Assembly (NCBI GenBank): GCA_006386115.1 | Contig: VFIW01000084.1 | Span: 101,490-165,489, forward strand | Direction: 5' to 3' | DNA length: 64,000 nucleotides | Source: Globisporangium splendens | Taxonomy: Eukaryota; Oomycota; Peronosporomycetes; Pythiales; Pythiaceae | Shown: positions 53,518 to 63,660 of the stretch, one piece after another | How positions within the stretch are numbered: position 1 is the stretch's first letter | Layout of the letters: each line of letters starts with the position of its first letter | The notes under the pieces: model-generated | Told to the model about the DNA's origin: nothing | Seen by the model: the letters and a program-made list of their open reading frames with translations, nothing else | Database searches by the model: none | Translations under genes and position numbers: made by a program

Positions 53518-54876
53518 TAGCTGGGACAGGGAACCCATGACCATCTGATCATTTTTCTGTGAGAAAAGTACCACTTCTGATGTAGCTTATATCAGTACTT
53601 ATTGATAGATTTTATCTTGATTATATTGTAATGAAGTGTAGCCTAGTGAGACAAGACAATTATTGACACTTCGTCTGGTGCGTCGGTACGGTACAGTGAC
53701 CATGACAACCACCGTGATGGGCGAGCAACGCCTGTCAAAAATTTCGAGTCTTCACTTCTTCGCCAGTGTTTCGTTGCAGTTTCCGCGTATTAAAACAGGA
53801 AGCAAGGCGGTGGCTGCGTTCCGTCAGGACGCAGCTGTCTTTGCGACTACGCCCGTTGTGAGATGGATGGCAACAAAGAGAGAAAGGCATTCCAACTGGC
53901 TGGCATGAAAATCATAACGATGAAAGACTCGGTTTCGTCGCACACGATGAATCAAGTGGATGGAACAGTGGGTCGGGGATCATTTTATGGAGCAACGTCT
54001 GTGCCAAGCCACAGAATTCGCTCTTCTCGATGTGTCTGTTTCTCCAAAATGCAGTGAGGTCTGGATTCATCCGTCTAGTGCTGCTTGGGAAAATTGTGAT
54101 GGATGAGACTGCATGGCGGTACCACTATGGGTGTATACTTCGAGATGTACCGATCGATGCAAATGGTCCCGTCCTCGAGGCATCCTTCTGCTTCAGGATT
54201 TGATTTCGTGGGTCAAAGAACCCGAGGCAAAACTTTCGCTGCAGCTCCAAACCTCAGAAAGAACTGCGAGAAGGGTGTACTGTGAGAGACCACCAATATT
54301 TGCCGCCAGCTCCCCCTCTTTAAGTACCCAATGCACTAGACTGTAAGGATGCAGAGAGCTACGACACGCTGCAAATGAGGGAAGTATCTGATATCCGGTA
54401 CTTTTGGAATATGTCGATGCAGCGGTTGCAACACGGGCACAGAGAAGGAGAGTCAATCTAAACTCGGAGATGATCGTGACGCAATATACCTGAACTTGCA
54501 ATAAATGAGAGTCGTACAGCTCAAAATTGCTTGCTGGCGACAAGGATACACCTCTCACTTCTAGTAGGATCTCGACAGACCGCAGACACTCTGAAAATTT
54601 GACAACAGTTGCAACCTTCCAAGACACATTAGCCAGCCCAACGAGACAACAACTGGCCCCACGCTCGCTCAGCTTTATAGAGTTTGTAGAGTAAAACTTT
54701 GCCGCAATCTGACTGCGGCAAAGCATCCAACCCTAGCTGGGACCCATCTCCGGCACAGTGACATACAATGGAGGTCGTGCTATAGTCAACTCAAGTTTAA
54801 AACTCAGCTGAACCAAGTCGATCCGTGGTAAACCAAGCACAAGTCCGTACAGGTACTCGGATGGTTGCTCCGGCTT
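53518..54876. other. Spacer of palindrome 3, no gene
   Basis: 1,359 bases of unique sequence between divergent copies 9 and 10. No coding frame is recognised. Only a very small GGGT/ACCC stem lies near the axis (about 54,200). Confidence 0.55.
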
Positions 54877-54892
54877 TGCAACTGACCGGCAA

Positions 54893-54945
54893 AAGTGAAC
54901 TCCGACAACTTCAACCACCTTGGCATCGCTCAAAATTTCAGATGA
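54893..54945 (+). promoter_or_regulatory. Upstream block of transporter 10
   Basis: GACAACTTCAACCACC followed by GCTCAAAATTTCAGATGAGG, same block as before copy 9, about 400-450 bases before the ATG. Confidence 0.4.
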
Positions 54946-55259
54946 GGTGCGTGCCCGACAAGGACAACAGGACCGTGTCGTTGTCCCGCTGTCTGTCTTG
55001 AGGCGTGTCCGACCGCCAGTCACTCACAACGCACAACGCCTTGACAGCTCGACCGTTGTTCTCTCTCTCTACCACATCAAGCACGCACATTCGCTTCCGA
55101 AAACACGACAGTACTGTATGGCGGTGCTTCGCAGCGAGTGTTTCTTCAGTTTCACCTGTCACCAGAACGACAGTGGCTGACCCCCTTGACTCTTTCTTTG
55201 GCTTCGCATCACTCCGCTCCTCTCACAGACATGAACCACCACTGCTCTCACACTCGGCC

Positions 55260-55276
55260 TCACTTTACAATTTGCA
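55260..55276 (+). promoter_or_regulatory. Core promoter of transporter 10
   Basis: TCACTTTACAATTTGCA, initiator plus flanking region, 67-83 bases before the ATG. Confidence 0.72.
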
Positions 55277-55342
55277 CTCGTCTTCGCACTCAGCTACAAA
55301 GTCACCGTCGTCCAAGCAGCTCTTGCACCGACACCAGAAGAC

Positions 55343-56797
55343 ATGGCCAGCAAAGACATTGAAGCCGCCGCCACCCCAGGCTACGATGCCTACGCCTCAC
55401 CCAAGGTCGTCGACGGCGAGATCCAAGACGATGAGAGACAGCCCAAGCAGGGAGCCTCCGTGATCCAGCTTCTGCTCATCGCCATGCCGCGTATGGCCAT
55501 CCAGATGACCTGGTCGGCTCAGTGGGCCGCCCTCGGACCATACCTCGGCACCATGCTCCCCAAGTACGCCGTGCAGCTCACGCAAGTCATCGGACCTGCC
55601 ACGGGTATCATCGCTGGACCTGCCGTCGGCGTGTTCAGTGATCGCAGCACGAACCCGTGGGGTCGTCGTCGTCCGTTCCTCTTCATCGCCTCCATCACCA
55701 GTGTGATCTGCTGGATCCTCATGGGGTTCACGCGCCAGATCGGTGAAGCCTTGGGCGACTACGGCTCGGGAAAGGACGGCGAGCCGACCCACCGTCCGTG
55801 GACCGCCTTCTTCACCGTCTTCTTCTACGCCTGGATGGACATCACCGTGAACGTCGTGCAGACGCCCACGTTCTTGATGATCTCGGACTTTGCTGGCGAC
55901 CGTCAGACGCTCGGTGCGTCCATCGGTCAGGGCTGGTCCACGCTCGGCTCCATCATGGTCGCAGGCTACATCTACATCTTCGGCGCGGCCCACAAGACGC
56001 TCGGCTGGTTCTTGGCCATGCTCTCGGCGTTCATGATGGTGACTGTGGCGATCTCGTGCATCGCCGCGAAAGAGACGCCTCTGAGCAAGGACGCTGTGGC
56101 CAAGACCACTGCGTGGGACCAGATCAAGGTGGCGTTCGGCTCCATCATCAAGGGTCTCATGACGCTCCCTGGCTCGCTCGTCGCCTACTGCGTCGTCTTC
56201 TTCTGTGTCGAGTACGGCTACACGGCGTACAACGGCAACAAGGGTCAGTTCTTCGGCTTTGAGGTGTACAACGGCGAGGCCACCGGTGCTGATGCTTGCG
56301 GCGACGACTGCACCAAGGCGCAAGACGACTACAACCACGGCGTGAGTGTTGCTGGCGGATCCACGGATCTCATCTTCAACATCGTCGGGTACTTGTTCTC
56401 GTGGGCGATCCCGTTCCTCGTCAAGAAGTTTGGCGCCAAGTGGGTGTTGATCGTCAGTCTGATCCCGCAGTCACTGCTCATGGTCATGGCGTTCACCAAG
56501 GTTGTGGGGATCGACGTGCTCATCGTCGTGCTCACCACCATGTCTCAGACCATCGTGTTTGCGCTCTTGGTGCCGATCGTCGTGCACGTGTTCGGATCTG
56601 ATGTGGAGATTGGGATGTACGTGGGTGCGCTCAACTCTGCGCAGTGCTTCGGTCAGCTGCTCAACTTCATCATCGGCGCTGCGCTCGTGGAGACGTCGAT
56701 GGGCTACAAGTTGCCAGTGTTCATCGGTGGTGTGATGAGTTTCGCTGGCGTCATCATCGCTCTCTTCTTCCTCAAGATCAAGATGTACACGATGTAA
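55343..56797 (+). CDS. MFS sugar transporter, copy 10
   Basis: 484 residues, last transporter of the array, tail to tail with the GH81 gene. It is silent-site different from copy 9 at a handful of positions, all between about 55768 and 55916, while the rest of the arm including non-coding DNA matches. That clustering suggests that this patch came by conversion from another copy. All family motifs (GRRRP loop, CGDDC outer loop) are intact. Confidence 0.92.
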   Translation: MASKDIEAAATPGYDAYASPKVVDGEIQDDERQPKQGASVIQLLLIAMPRMAIQMTWSAQWAALGPYLGTMLPKYAVQLTQVIGPATGIIAGPAVGVFSDRSTNPWGRRRPFLFIASITSVICWILMGFTRQIGEALGDYGSGKDGEPTHRPWTAFFTVFFYAWMDITVNVVQTPTFLMISDFAGDRQTLGASIGQGWSTLGSIMVAGYIYIFGAAHKTLGWFLAMLSAFMMVTVAISCIAAKETPLSKDAVAKTTAWDQIKVAFGSIIKGLMTLPGSLVAYCVVFFCVEYGYTAYNGNKGQFFGFEVYNGEATGADACGDDCTKAQDDYNHGVSVAGGSTDLIFNIVGYLFSWAIPFLVKKFGAKWVLIVSLIPQSLLMVMAFTKVVGIDVLIVVLTTMSQTIVFALLVPIVVHVFGSDVEIGMYVGALNSAQCFGQLLNFIIGAALVETSMGYKLPVFIGGVMSFAGVIIALFFLKIKMYTM

Positions 56798-57102
56798 GCA
56801 CAACGTTTCCGTGAAGTAAGCTCATGCTTTGTTTTGCATGTCCGAGCGTGCATAGACGGTGCCTGTCTAGGGGGAGAAGGAGGACATTTGTACGCAGTTT
56901 CTTTTTTGTCCACTCAAGGTGGACGTTTGTTGTGCAGGAAGTGGCCAGTAGGATCCCTACTCTTTAAATTCAGTACATGTGGCTTTTTCACTTTCACTTT
57001 TATGATTCACGATTACTTGGAACGCCTAGGAGAATGAATATCAAAACTGGAGCTACTGCTAAACAAACACTACGCATTTGCGTACTTGGCGACGGTAGCG
57101 CT

Positions 57103-59343
57103 TTATGGGCGTGTGGCCGCCATGTACAGAGCCCACGAGCGCGTGAGGCCGTCATCCATGGCGACCGTCTGGAGCTTCGCCATCGCGACGTCCTTGTTCA
57201 CCGTGGCGTAGTTTGCGTACAGCAACGACATCCACGTGTTGCTGACGTCATTGTTGACGATAATCGCTTCACGGGATAGCACTTGGTTCCACTCTTGCTC
57301 CACGAACTGGCGCGTTCGCACAAACTCAGTCACGGGTGAGATCGGGATCATCTGGATACCGTGGATAGCATACTTCTCCGCACTGAACCACGTGGCGTAA
57401 TCGACCTTGTTGTCGAACATGATGCCAGTAACCTTGTTGGGACGGATTTGCGCCGGCTGGGCTTGGTTCGCATCGGTCATGAGGAAGTACGTCTGGATCG
57501 CGCGGGTGTCCAACTTCAACATGAGTTTGCCGATGCGAGTGAGGTCCGGGTTGTTGGTCACCTGGCCAAACAGCGTAAGTCCATAGTGGAAGTTAATGTC
57601 TTCTGACGTACTCTCCTGATCTTTGCCATCAGCAAAAGGTGTCACGCCGTGCGAGTACGAGTGGCCACGGTACCAGTCAAAGTTTCGAAACTTCGGGAAG
57701 TACGCATCGGTCCACGACGGATTCGCCACATCTCGGATCATGAAGCCAGCCATGCGGTTAAGTTCACTGATGCGGCTCCACGCTGGATCCAAGTAGTTGA
57801 CAATCGCGGCTGTCGTGATCCAGTAGCCGTAGTGGTAGTGGTGGTCGTTGTACATCGTGTTGCCAAAGTCAGCGTTGGCGTCGTTGGTCTTGAATCCTTG
57901 CGAACTCAGGATACCGCGGTAGATTGTGTCGTAGTACAGGTTGTTGGTCCACTGGTTAGCCAAGAACGGGACCAGGATGTTCTCCAGCTTGGTCACACAC
58001 TCGGTGCGCAGCGACGTGTCCGTGCCAACAACCGAGGAATCACTCGCCATCAAGCACAACGACGCGTACTTTTGCGCAGCCTTGCCGTTGAAGTAGTAGC
58101 TCCCGTCAAGAGGCAAACTCCACGCGGCTCGGATATCCGCCGTCAGAATCGCTTTCAGATTCTGAGCCGCGACTACGCTCGCAGAAGGCTTGCGCGGAGG
58201 GAAAAAGTCCACTGGGATGCTGGTCGTGTCAGTGAAGCGCCACACTGGGGGAGAAGTCTTCGTCAGCAGCGCCGTCATCTTGCCGCGCGTCGTCGAGTAC
58301 GCCTCAACGCCGCCAGCCTCGGCCGCGCTCGTACGGTCCAGCGTGTCGACGTGGTGGACCTGCGCGTAGTGGAGTAGCCCGGTGCCACAGTTTCCGCTCG
58401 TCTTCCAGTTGTACGAGTACGAGTTTTCATCCTTCGCCTCGACATCACCGCCCTCAAGGACACAGAAGAATCCCTGGTCGAAGATCGTCTGGACCGAGGC
58501 AGTTGGGATGAGTGCAACGCGAGACGTGCCAGTGAAAGGCGCTACACCGACTAGCTTGGACACCCCATCCACTCGAAGTGCAATCGCAGTCGAAAAGTAA
58601 AGTGTCCACGTCTGACCGTTGTTGAATACCATCACGAATCGATCGCTCGTGAGCTGGAGCCCCGAGACCGCGTTTTGGCCATTGATGCTGATGATCGCAT
58701 ACGCCGTGGAGAAACTCGGGGTGAGACCCGCGTACTTTGCAGTCGCAAAGGCCATGCCACTCACCAAAGTTGACTCAAACTTGGTCGAGCCCTTGGAGAA
58801 GCGCAGTTGCACACTCAAGTCGTCCCATCCGTAGATTTCAAACGCTGGGGGCGACGTGAACTCGGTCGCGGAAAACACGAACTCGTCGATGATGCCGTGG
58901 AGGTAGAACTTGTTGGCATTGCCGTTCCCGGTGCTCCCACCGTACCCTCGGGTCGGGTATGGGTAGCTAATGCTCAGTCCATACGGTGCACTGACAATCG
59001 ATGGACGGACAGTGTACGGGTTGACCCAGGCAGGTTGCACTTGAGCATCGGTCGTGGCAGCGATCATGTTTCCCCACCAGTTGTTCGTCGGGATCGCTTT
59101 GCTTCCGACAAGCCCTGCAGCCATGAAGCGCGGAGGCAGGAAGGTCTTGTGCGCATCGGTGTATGGGAACAGCGCTGTGGGTGGAGCTTCAGTGGAGAGC
59201 GAGGCGAACAACTGGAAATCAGCCTTCGGTGCGATCGTGACGTTGACACTTTCAAGGTTGAGCTGAGCAGATGCGCCGAGCCAGTAGCTCGAGGTTGTCA
59301 AAGCCACTGCCAGATAGAGGCATGCTTGAGAAAAGTGCATCAT
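57103..59343 (-). CDS. Secreted GH81 endo-1,3-beta-glucanase
   Basis: 746 residues, a usual single-domain length for glycoside hydrolase family 81, which cuts beta-1,3-glucan inside the chain with inversion. The first about 26 residues (MMHFSQACLYLAVALTTSSY, then WLGASAQ) form a signal peptide, so the enzyme is probably secreted. Family landmarks are PTNNWWGNM near residue 86, the HYHYGYW region, and the catalytic-region motif DGKDQESTSED (residues 572-582), with Glu577 and Glu581 being the conserved acidic positions. Two adjacent ATGs (59343, 59340) are possible starts. Targets could be its own wall glucan, plant callose or fungal walls. It is convergent with transporter copy 10. Confidence 0.93.
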   Translation of the reverse strand: MMHFSQACLYLAVALTTSSYWLGASAQLNLESVNVTIAPKADFQLFASLSTEAPPTALFPYTDAHKTFLPPRFMAAGLVGSKAIPTNNWWGNMIAATTDAQVQPAWVNPYTVRPSIVSAPYGLSISYPYPTRGYGGSTGNGNANKFYLHGIIDEFVFSATEFTSPPAFEIYGWDDLSVQLRFSKGSTKFESTLVSGMAFATAKYAGLTPSFSTAYAIISINGQNAVSGLQLTSDRFVMVFNNGQTWTLYFSTAIALRVDGVSKLVGVAPFTGTSRVALIPTASVQTIFDQGFFCVLEGGDVEAKDENSYSYNWKTSGNCGTGLLHYAQVHHVDTLDRTSAAEAGGVEAYSTTRGKMTALLTKTSPPVWRFTDTTSIPVDFFPPRKPSASVVAAQNLKAILTADIRAAWSLPLDGSYYFNGKAAQKYASLCLMASDSSVVGTDTSLRTECVTKLENILVPFLANQWTNNLYYDTIYRGILSSQGFKTNDANADFGNTMYNDHHYHYGYWITTAAIVNYLDPAWSRISELNRMAGFMIRDVANPSWTDAYFPKFRNFDWYRGHSYSHGVTPFADGKDQESTSEDINFHYGLTLFGQVTNNPDLTRIGKLMLKLDTRAIQTYFLMTDANQAQPAQIRPNKVTGIMFDNKVDYATWFSAEKYAIHGIQMIPISPVTEFVRTRQFVEQEWNQVLSREAIIVNNDVSNTWMSLLYANYATVNKDVAMAKLQTVAMDDGLTRSWALYMAATRP

Positions 59344-59384
59344 GGTCTTGCTTGTTGTCGTGGAGTTTGGTGCGTGCGCTGTTT

Positions 59385-59401
59385 GGAAGATTCGACAATG
59401 A
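59385..59401 (-). promoter_or_regulatory. Possible core promoter of the GH81 gene
   Basis: On the minus strand TCATTGTCGAATCTTCC, an initiator-like TCATTG with an AATCTTCC that resembles the flanking region. It is 42-58 bases before the ATG. Confidence 0.5.
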
Positions 59402-62351
59402 GGAGCGAGATTGGAGATGAAATCTCCTCTCGTGCGGAGCCAGTCGCTTCTGAGCCAGCAGATCCTTTTCAGAGCGGTGCCTCGCTACTCTTCCTTGAGG
59501 AGCTCACTGCCTGTGTCGGCTGGATGTTCCACAGCCTTCGATGGAAGCCTCTGCGCTTCCTGGTGTCACTTGAGGCTCCCTCTCTGTGCAGGTAGAGAGT
59601 GGTGGTGTCTCTCCCTCCACCTGCGACTCTAGAAGCATGCCACGCATTCCTCCCTGCATCTATTTCACAAACTGCAACTGGTCACATGTCAAAGTGCACA
59701 TGCCACGTGCAAATCTTCAGAAAGGGTGGCGGCTGCAAGGAATCAAGTGTATCTTGTTGGTCATCCATGCCCGTCGGCCTCAACAAGCTACAGTATTCGC
59801 GTGCAAAATGGGTCACGCTATCGAGCCGAGCGCCTTTCTGTCGTCGATCTCCTCTGAGAGTCCGCCTAATCAGATCCGACGTGACAGTCACACAAGCAGA
59901 ACGAGCAGCAGCGGACCAAAGCGTGGGACGGAGAGTTGAAGTTGGTTCACGTCGAGAAAAGAGTGGTACGACAGACAGTGCCTCGTAGATTTGTTTATGC
60001 GTCAGCTCACGATCCTTGAATGGAGGGGTGCTGGATGAGAAAGAGGAGGCTTTGCAAAACCGGCATGGAACAACGAACTGTATCCTTGATTCTCCCCTGT
60101 GTGTCACTCGAAGTCTTGCCGTAGTAGAGATAGGATAGCGTGGATTCAGCTAGCTGAAGATGCTGCGGTCTCGATGTGTCACACCGCAACGCCATTTCTT
60201 GAAGCCCAACGCATTGGGCTTCGCGTCTGTTTGGCACCAGATCAACGAGTCAGTGGCTTCCCCACCAGTCAACTCTGGACCAGAATTCTTTCGCGTCTAT
60301 CCACAGAATCATCATCGATCTTTGACTCATCAGTTGCATCGCAATAGTTGTTCCGTCTAATACAGAGAAGATTGGCATGACCCCTGCGGAATAGTTACTC
60401 GGTCTGTGAATGCAGTCATGTGATCAGTAGACTCCGGAGTTTTGCTTGTAAAGCGCTTTCAACAATGCCGCTGATCCAAAAGTATCGCAAGCAATTAGAG
60501 ATGTCAACTCCTCCTAGACTCATCACGAAGGGATGCAGCTCAGTTGCTGACTCGTGCCGATCGAGGCGCCGCATCTCCTCGTTGCATGCGCGCGAATACG
60601 TATGAGGCGCCGCATTGCTGAAGCAGAGGTGCAGACTGGTGTGGATTGAATGGGCACTTCCCGACAGGTGTTCGAAATAAATCAAGTGAGTGCTGTCACC
60701 AAACTGCATCCACCTACACGTCAAATCAGAGCTCGCAACGCTCCATTGCGAATTCCAGAAGCAATAGATAGTTGCATTCGCTGTGTTGAGTGCTTTTGGT
60801 ATGTGCCTGAAAAGAATGAAGGAGAGGGGTCAGCTAGTTTTGTAGACTTGAAGGTGCCACCTCGGGAATCGTGGGTGCGCTCGGCAGAGTGCTTGGCAGA
60901 GTGGTGCTGGGTCGCTACGCTCGCAGAGTTGGGTGTACAAATATTCTGTGATTGCTGAGAGCAGTGAACGAATGAGGTGAGTCTGCTTGTTCTGCTCGGT
61001 GGCTCTGGTGCTGAACGATCTAAGGCATCGGAGGAGGATCAATTTGTCGCCTTGTGTTCGCATGGTACATGTGCGATTATCAGATTCCGCGAGAAAGATA
61101 ATCGCATGCAATGACATGCAACAGGATGGTTCTGATGTCACGCTCCAGTCGTGAGAGAGTGGCACCCACTCGCATCGAAAAAATACTGTACGTTGCACTT
61201 CAAGCTGCAAAGTCGACGCTTACGACCACCTCCACGAGGACTTATCCCATCTTCACGTTGCATGCCAACCGGTGCAGTGCTCATTCATGCGCACAACTGA
61301 CAGGATTCTCAAAACCATCGTTTGCGCCTTGATTCATGCTGGTCATCACCCGAACACCCGCTCCATTTGGGACCGTTAACCAGGTCTCGGTAAAAAACTG
61401 CACCAGCGTCGTGCATCTGCTGCGCTGTGCTGCGATGTCAGCTATTTCAGTATGTTGGATCAGTACTGTTGCGATTCATAAATCTAGGGCATATTTAGTA
61501 CACTGGTTAAGGGTTGGGTGGTACGAATTGAAGTGCCTTCTTTAGGACGATGAAACTTATTATATATTACGCATATTTTCATTTAGTTGGCAACTTTGAT
61601 GAATAGAATAGCAACTATCAACCGCAGAAAACTCCCTTCTAATTTATATACACTGTGCGTCACATGCTTGCGAACTGAGAACGAAATTCGTGAACGCAGC
61701 AGACAATGGAGCTCTCACGCAGGTAATCTATTGCGATAGTGGCTATGGGTGTGCCCTCTGTTGTCCCTTCTTCACGTCAGCGGCTTTGTCTCTTGCTGCA
61801 TCACCAGTGGTAGTGCGAGAAAGCAGATAGCTCCTGGACGCAATCCCTCTCTCATTTACGCAACCAGATACCGTCAAGAGGGACAACACAAGGCAGACTG
61901 GACGCCAGCATTCTCAAGTAAAATCGAATGTGTTCGATATCGAATCAGCGCTCGAAGTCCAGGAGTTGCACTCGAAGCGCTCAGCACCCGTCGATTGCAA
62001 AGACAGCAGGGGATGATGCAAAACCTCCCTTTGGCACGTGCTGTTCTGCTAATCACGTCCATTACGCACGATTCGCCTTTCAATGTGCACCCACTGCATC
62101 ATCAATGCTGGTATCAATCCTCGATTGATTGGCAATCGACCAGCAAGAAGAAACTCCGCATGTCAACTGCCATTATGTTGCACCAACCTCTTACAGTTGC
62201 GATCAAGTTGCTAAGAACAATCCTATGTTGTCTTGATGTTGCACCAATTTTCTAAAGTTGCCGAGCAGCTGCTGGTGGCATCAGCCACTTTGAACTGCAC
62301 CCGAGTGCATACGTGGCACAGACTGAACAGAAATTGACTGTTTGTGCAAGG
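59402..62351. other. Intergenic, no gene seen
   Basis: About 2.95 kb. ORFs here are below 145 codons, overlap on both strands and carry no domain I know. One perfect 8-bp hairpin lies at 60201-60222. Confidence 0.5.
60201..60222. repeat. Small perfect hairpin
   Basis: GAAGCCCA, loop ACGCAT, TGGGCTTC. Isolated, without a U tract or neighbouring gene. Function unknown. Confidence 0.4.
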
Positions 62352-63430
62352 ATGGCGTCGAGTGCGAGCGTGGTGCGCAACCTGCAGGTCGTGCGCGAGA
62401 AAGTGGTGCAGGCCGCCGCCAAGAGCGCCTGGAAGCAGCAGGTGCGTCTCTGTCTTCTCTCTCTCTCTCTCTCTCTCTCTTGTGTCTGTTCTTGGCTGTA
62501 CCGCTACGCGCGTCGTCTGTTGCACTGCTGCACGATTAAACAACAACAGCAGTTCATGCAAACGGAGGCTAACGTCTCTTGTCATGTGCGGAACTAATTA
62601 TCTATATATGGCTGTATGTGTATGTGTTGCTGGTGATCGCGTAGTGCACGCTCGTGGCTGTGAGCAAAACCAAGCCGATCGAAGACCTCCAGGCTGCATA
62701 TGCGCACGACCAGCGCCATTTCGGTGAAAACTACGTACGTGGGTTTGTTGCGAAGCATAGTTGCACTTCGACTAGAGCTATATGGAATAAAGTGCTTCAT
62801 TAATTCTGTCGACGTATCGTGCCGTAGATTCAAGAGCTTATTCAGAAGACGCCGTCGCTGCCATCGGACGTGAAGTGGCATTACATTGGTCACGTGCAGT
62901 CGAACAAGGCCAAGTCGCTGGTGCGCGACGTGCCGAACCTGTACATGGTCGAGACCGTGGACTCGATCAAGATCGCGAATGCACTCAACAGGGCGTCGGG
63001 CGAGTTCCGCACGACCCAGTTGAACGTGCTCGTACAGGTGAACACAAGCGACGAAGACCAGAAAAGCGGCACGACCTCCATGGACGAGTCCGTCGAACTG
63101 GCGCAACACATCGTCAACTCGTGTGAGCACTTGCGCCTCGCGGGTCTGATGACCATCGGACGCTACGGCGACACGACCTCGGAATGCTTTGACCGACTGG
63201 TCGCGTGCCGCAAGAAGATCGCGGAGGCGCTGAACAAACCAGAAACGGAGCTCGACCTGAGCATGGGCATGTCCGGAGACTACGAACTTGCAGTGAGTTG
63301 TTGTGTTTCGTTGACCGTCTTCGTCTTTGTGGCTGATGTACTATTTTGGAACATGTAGATCTCGTGTGGCAGTACTTACGTTCGCGTCGGCTCGACCATC
63401 TTTGGCGATCGCAATTACGCAAAGGCATAG
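62352..63430 (+). CDS. PLP-homeostasis protein, YggS/PROSC family (4 exons)
   Basis: Cofactor carrier that binds pyridoxal 5'-phosphate and balances B6 vitamers and amino acid pools. The gene model is read from splice sites: exons 62352-62441, 62645-62734, 62828-63292 and 63359-63430. Introns are GTGCGT..GTAG, GTACGT..GTAG and GTGAGT..GTAG. All exons keep frame and give 238 residues. Lys38 in AVSKTKP is the PLP lysine. The family motifs [36 protein letters not shown] and [13 protein letters not shown] follow in order. It is the only multi-intron gene in the window. Intron 1 carries a CT repeat. Convergent with the gene at the right edge. Confidence 0.93.
62457..62480 (+). repeat. CT dinucleotide repeat in intron 1
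   Basis: About eleven CT units follow the 5' splice site of intron 1 of the PLP protein gene. A simple microsatellite. Confidence 0.8.
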
Positions 63431-63660
63431 AGAAACCATTGAGTTTATATATCAGGATGCAAAGTGTGATGTCACCTGGCACAATCATGCATAGGACATT
63501 TCATCATTTGTGCTTCGAGCACGTCAGTCGGGGAGAATTGAAGCCAAGTAGCATTGCATCAGTTCTCAGCTATCAGATGTGACTCATTTCGCCGGAAATA
63601 ACAAGGTTTACAAATCGCAAACCTTCTGTGAGTACTTCTTCCCGTACGAAAAACCTTCCA

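Larger units (their letters stand above)
54877..57027 (+). repeat. Palindrome 3, right arm
   Basis: 2,151 bases, inverted copy of 51367-53517. Its outer edge lies 75 bases from the stop codon of the GH81 gene. Confidence 0.93.

Noticed and set aside
21434..57027. The palindromes as pure assembly artefacts
   Set aside because: Each has a different unique spacer, different edges, and arms that differ by small changes (a CACT unit, silent bases, diverged coding patches). An artefact would give identical arms. Long reads should still confirm them.
62457..62480. CT repeat as a CRISPR or regulatory array
   Set aside because: A plain dinucleotide microsatellite inside an intron.
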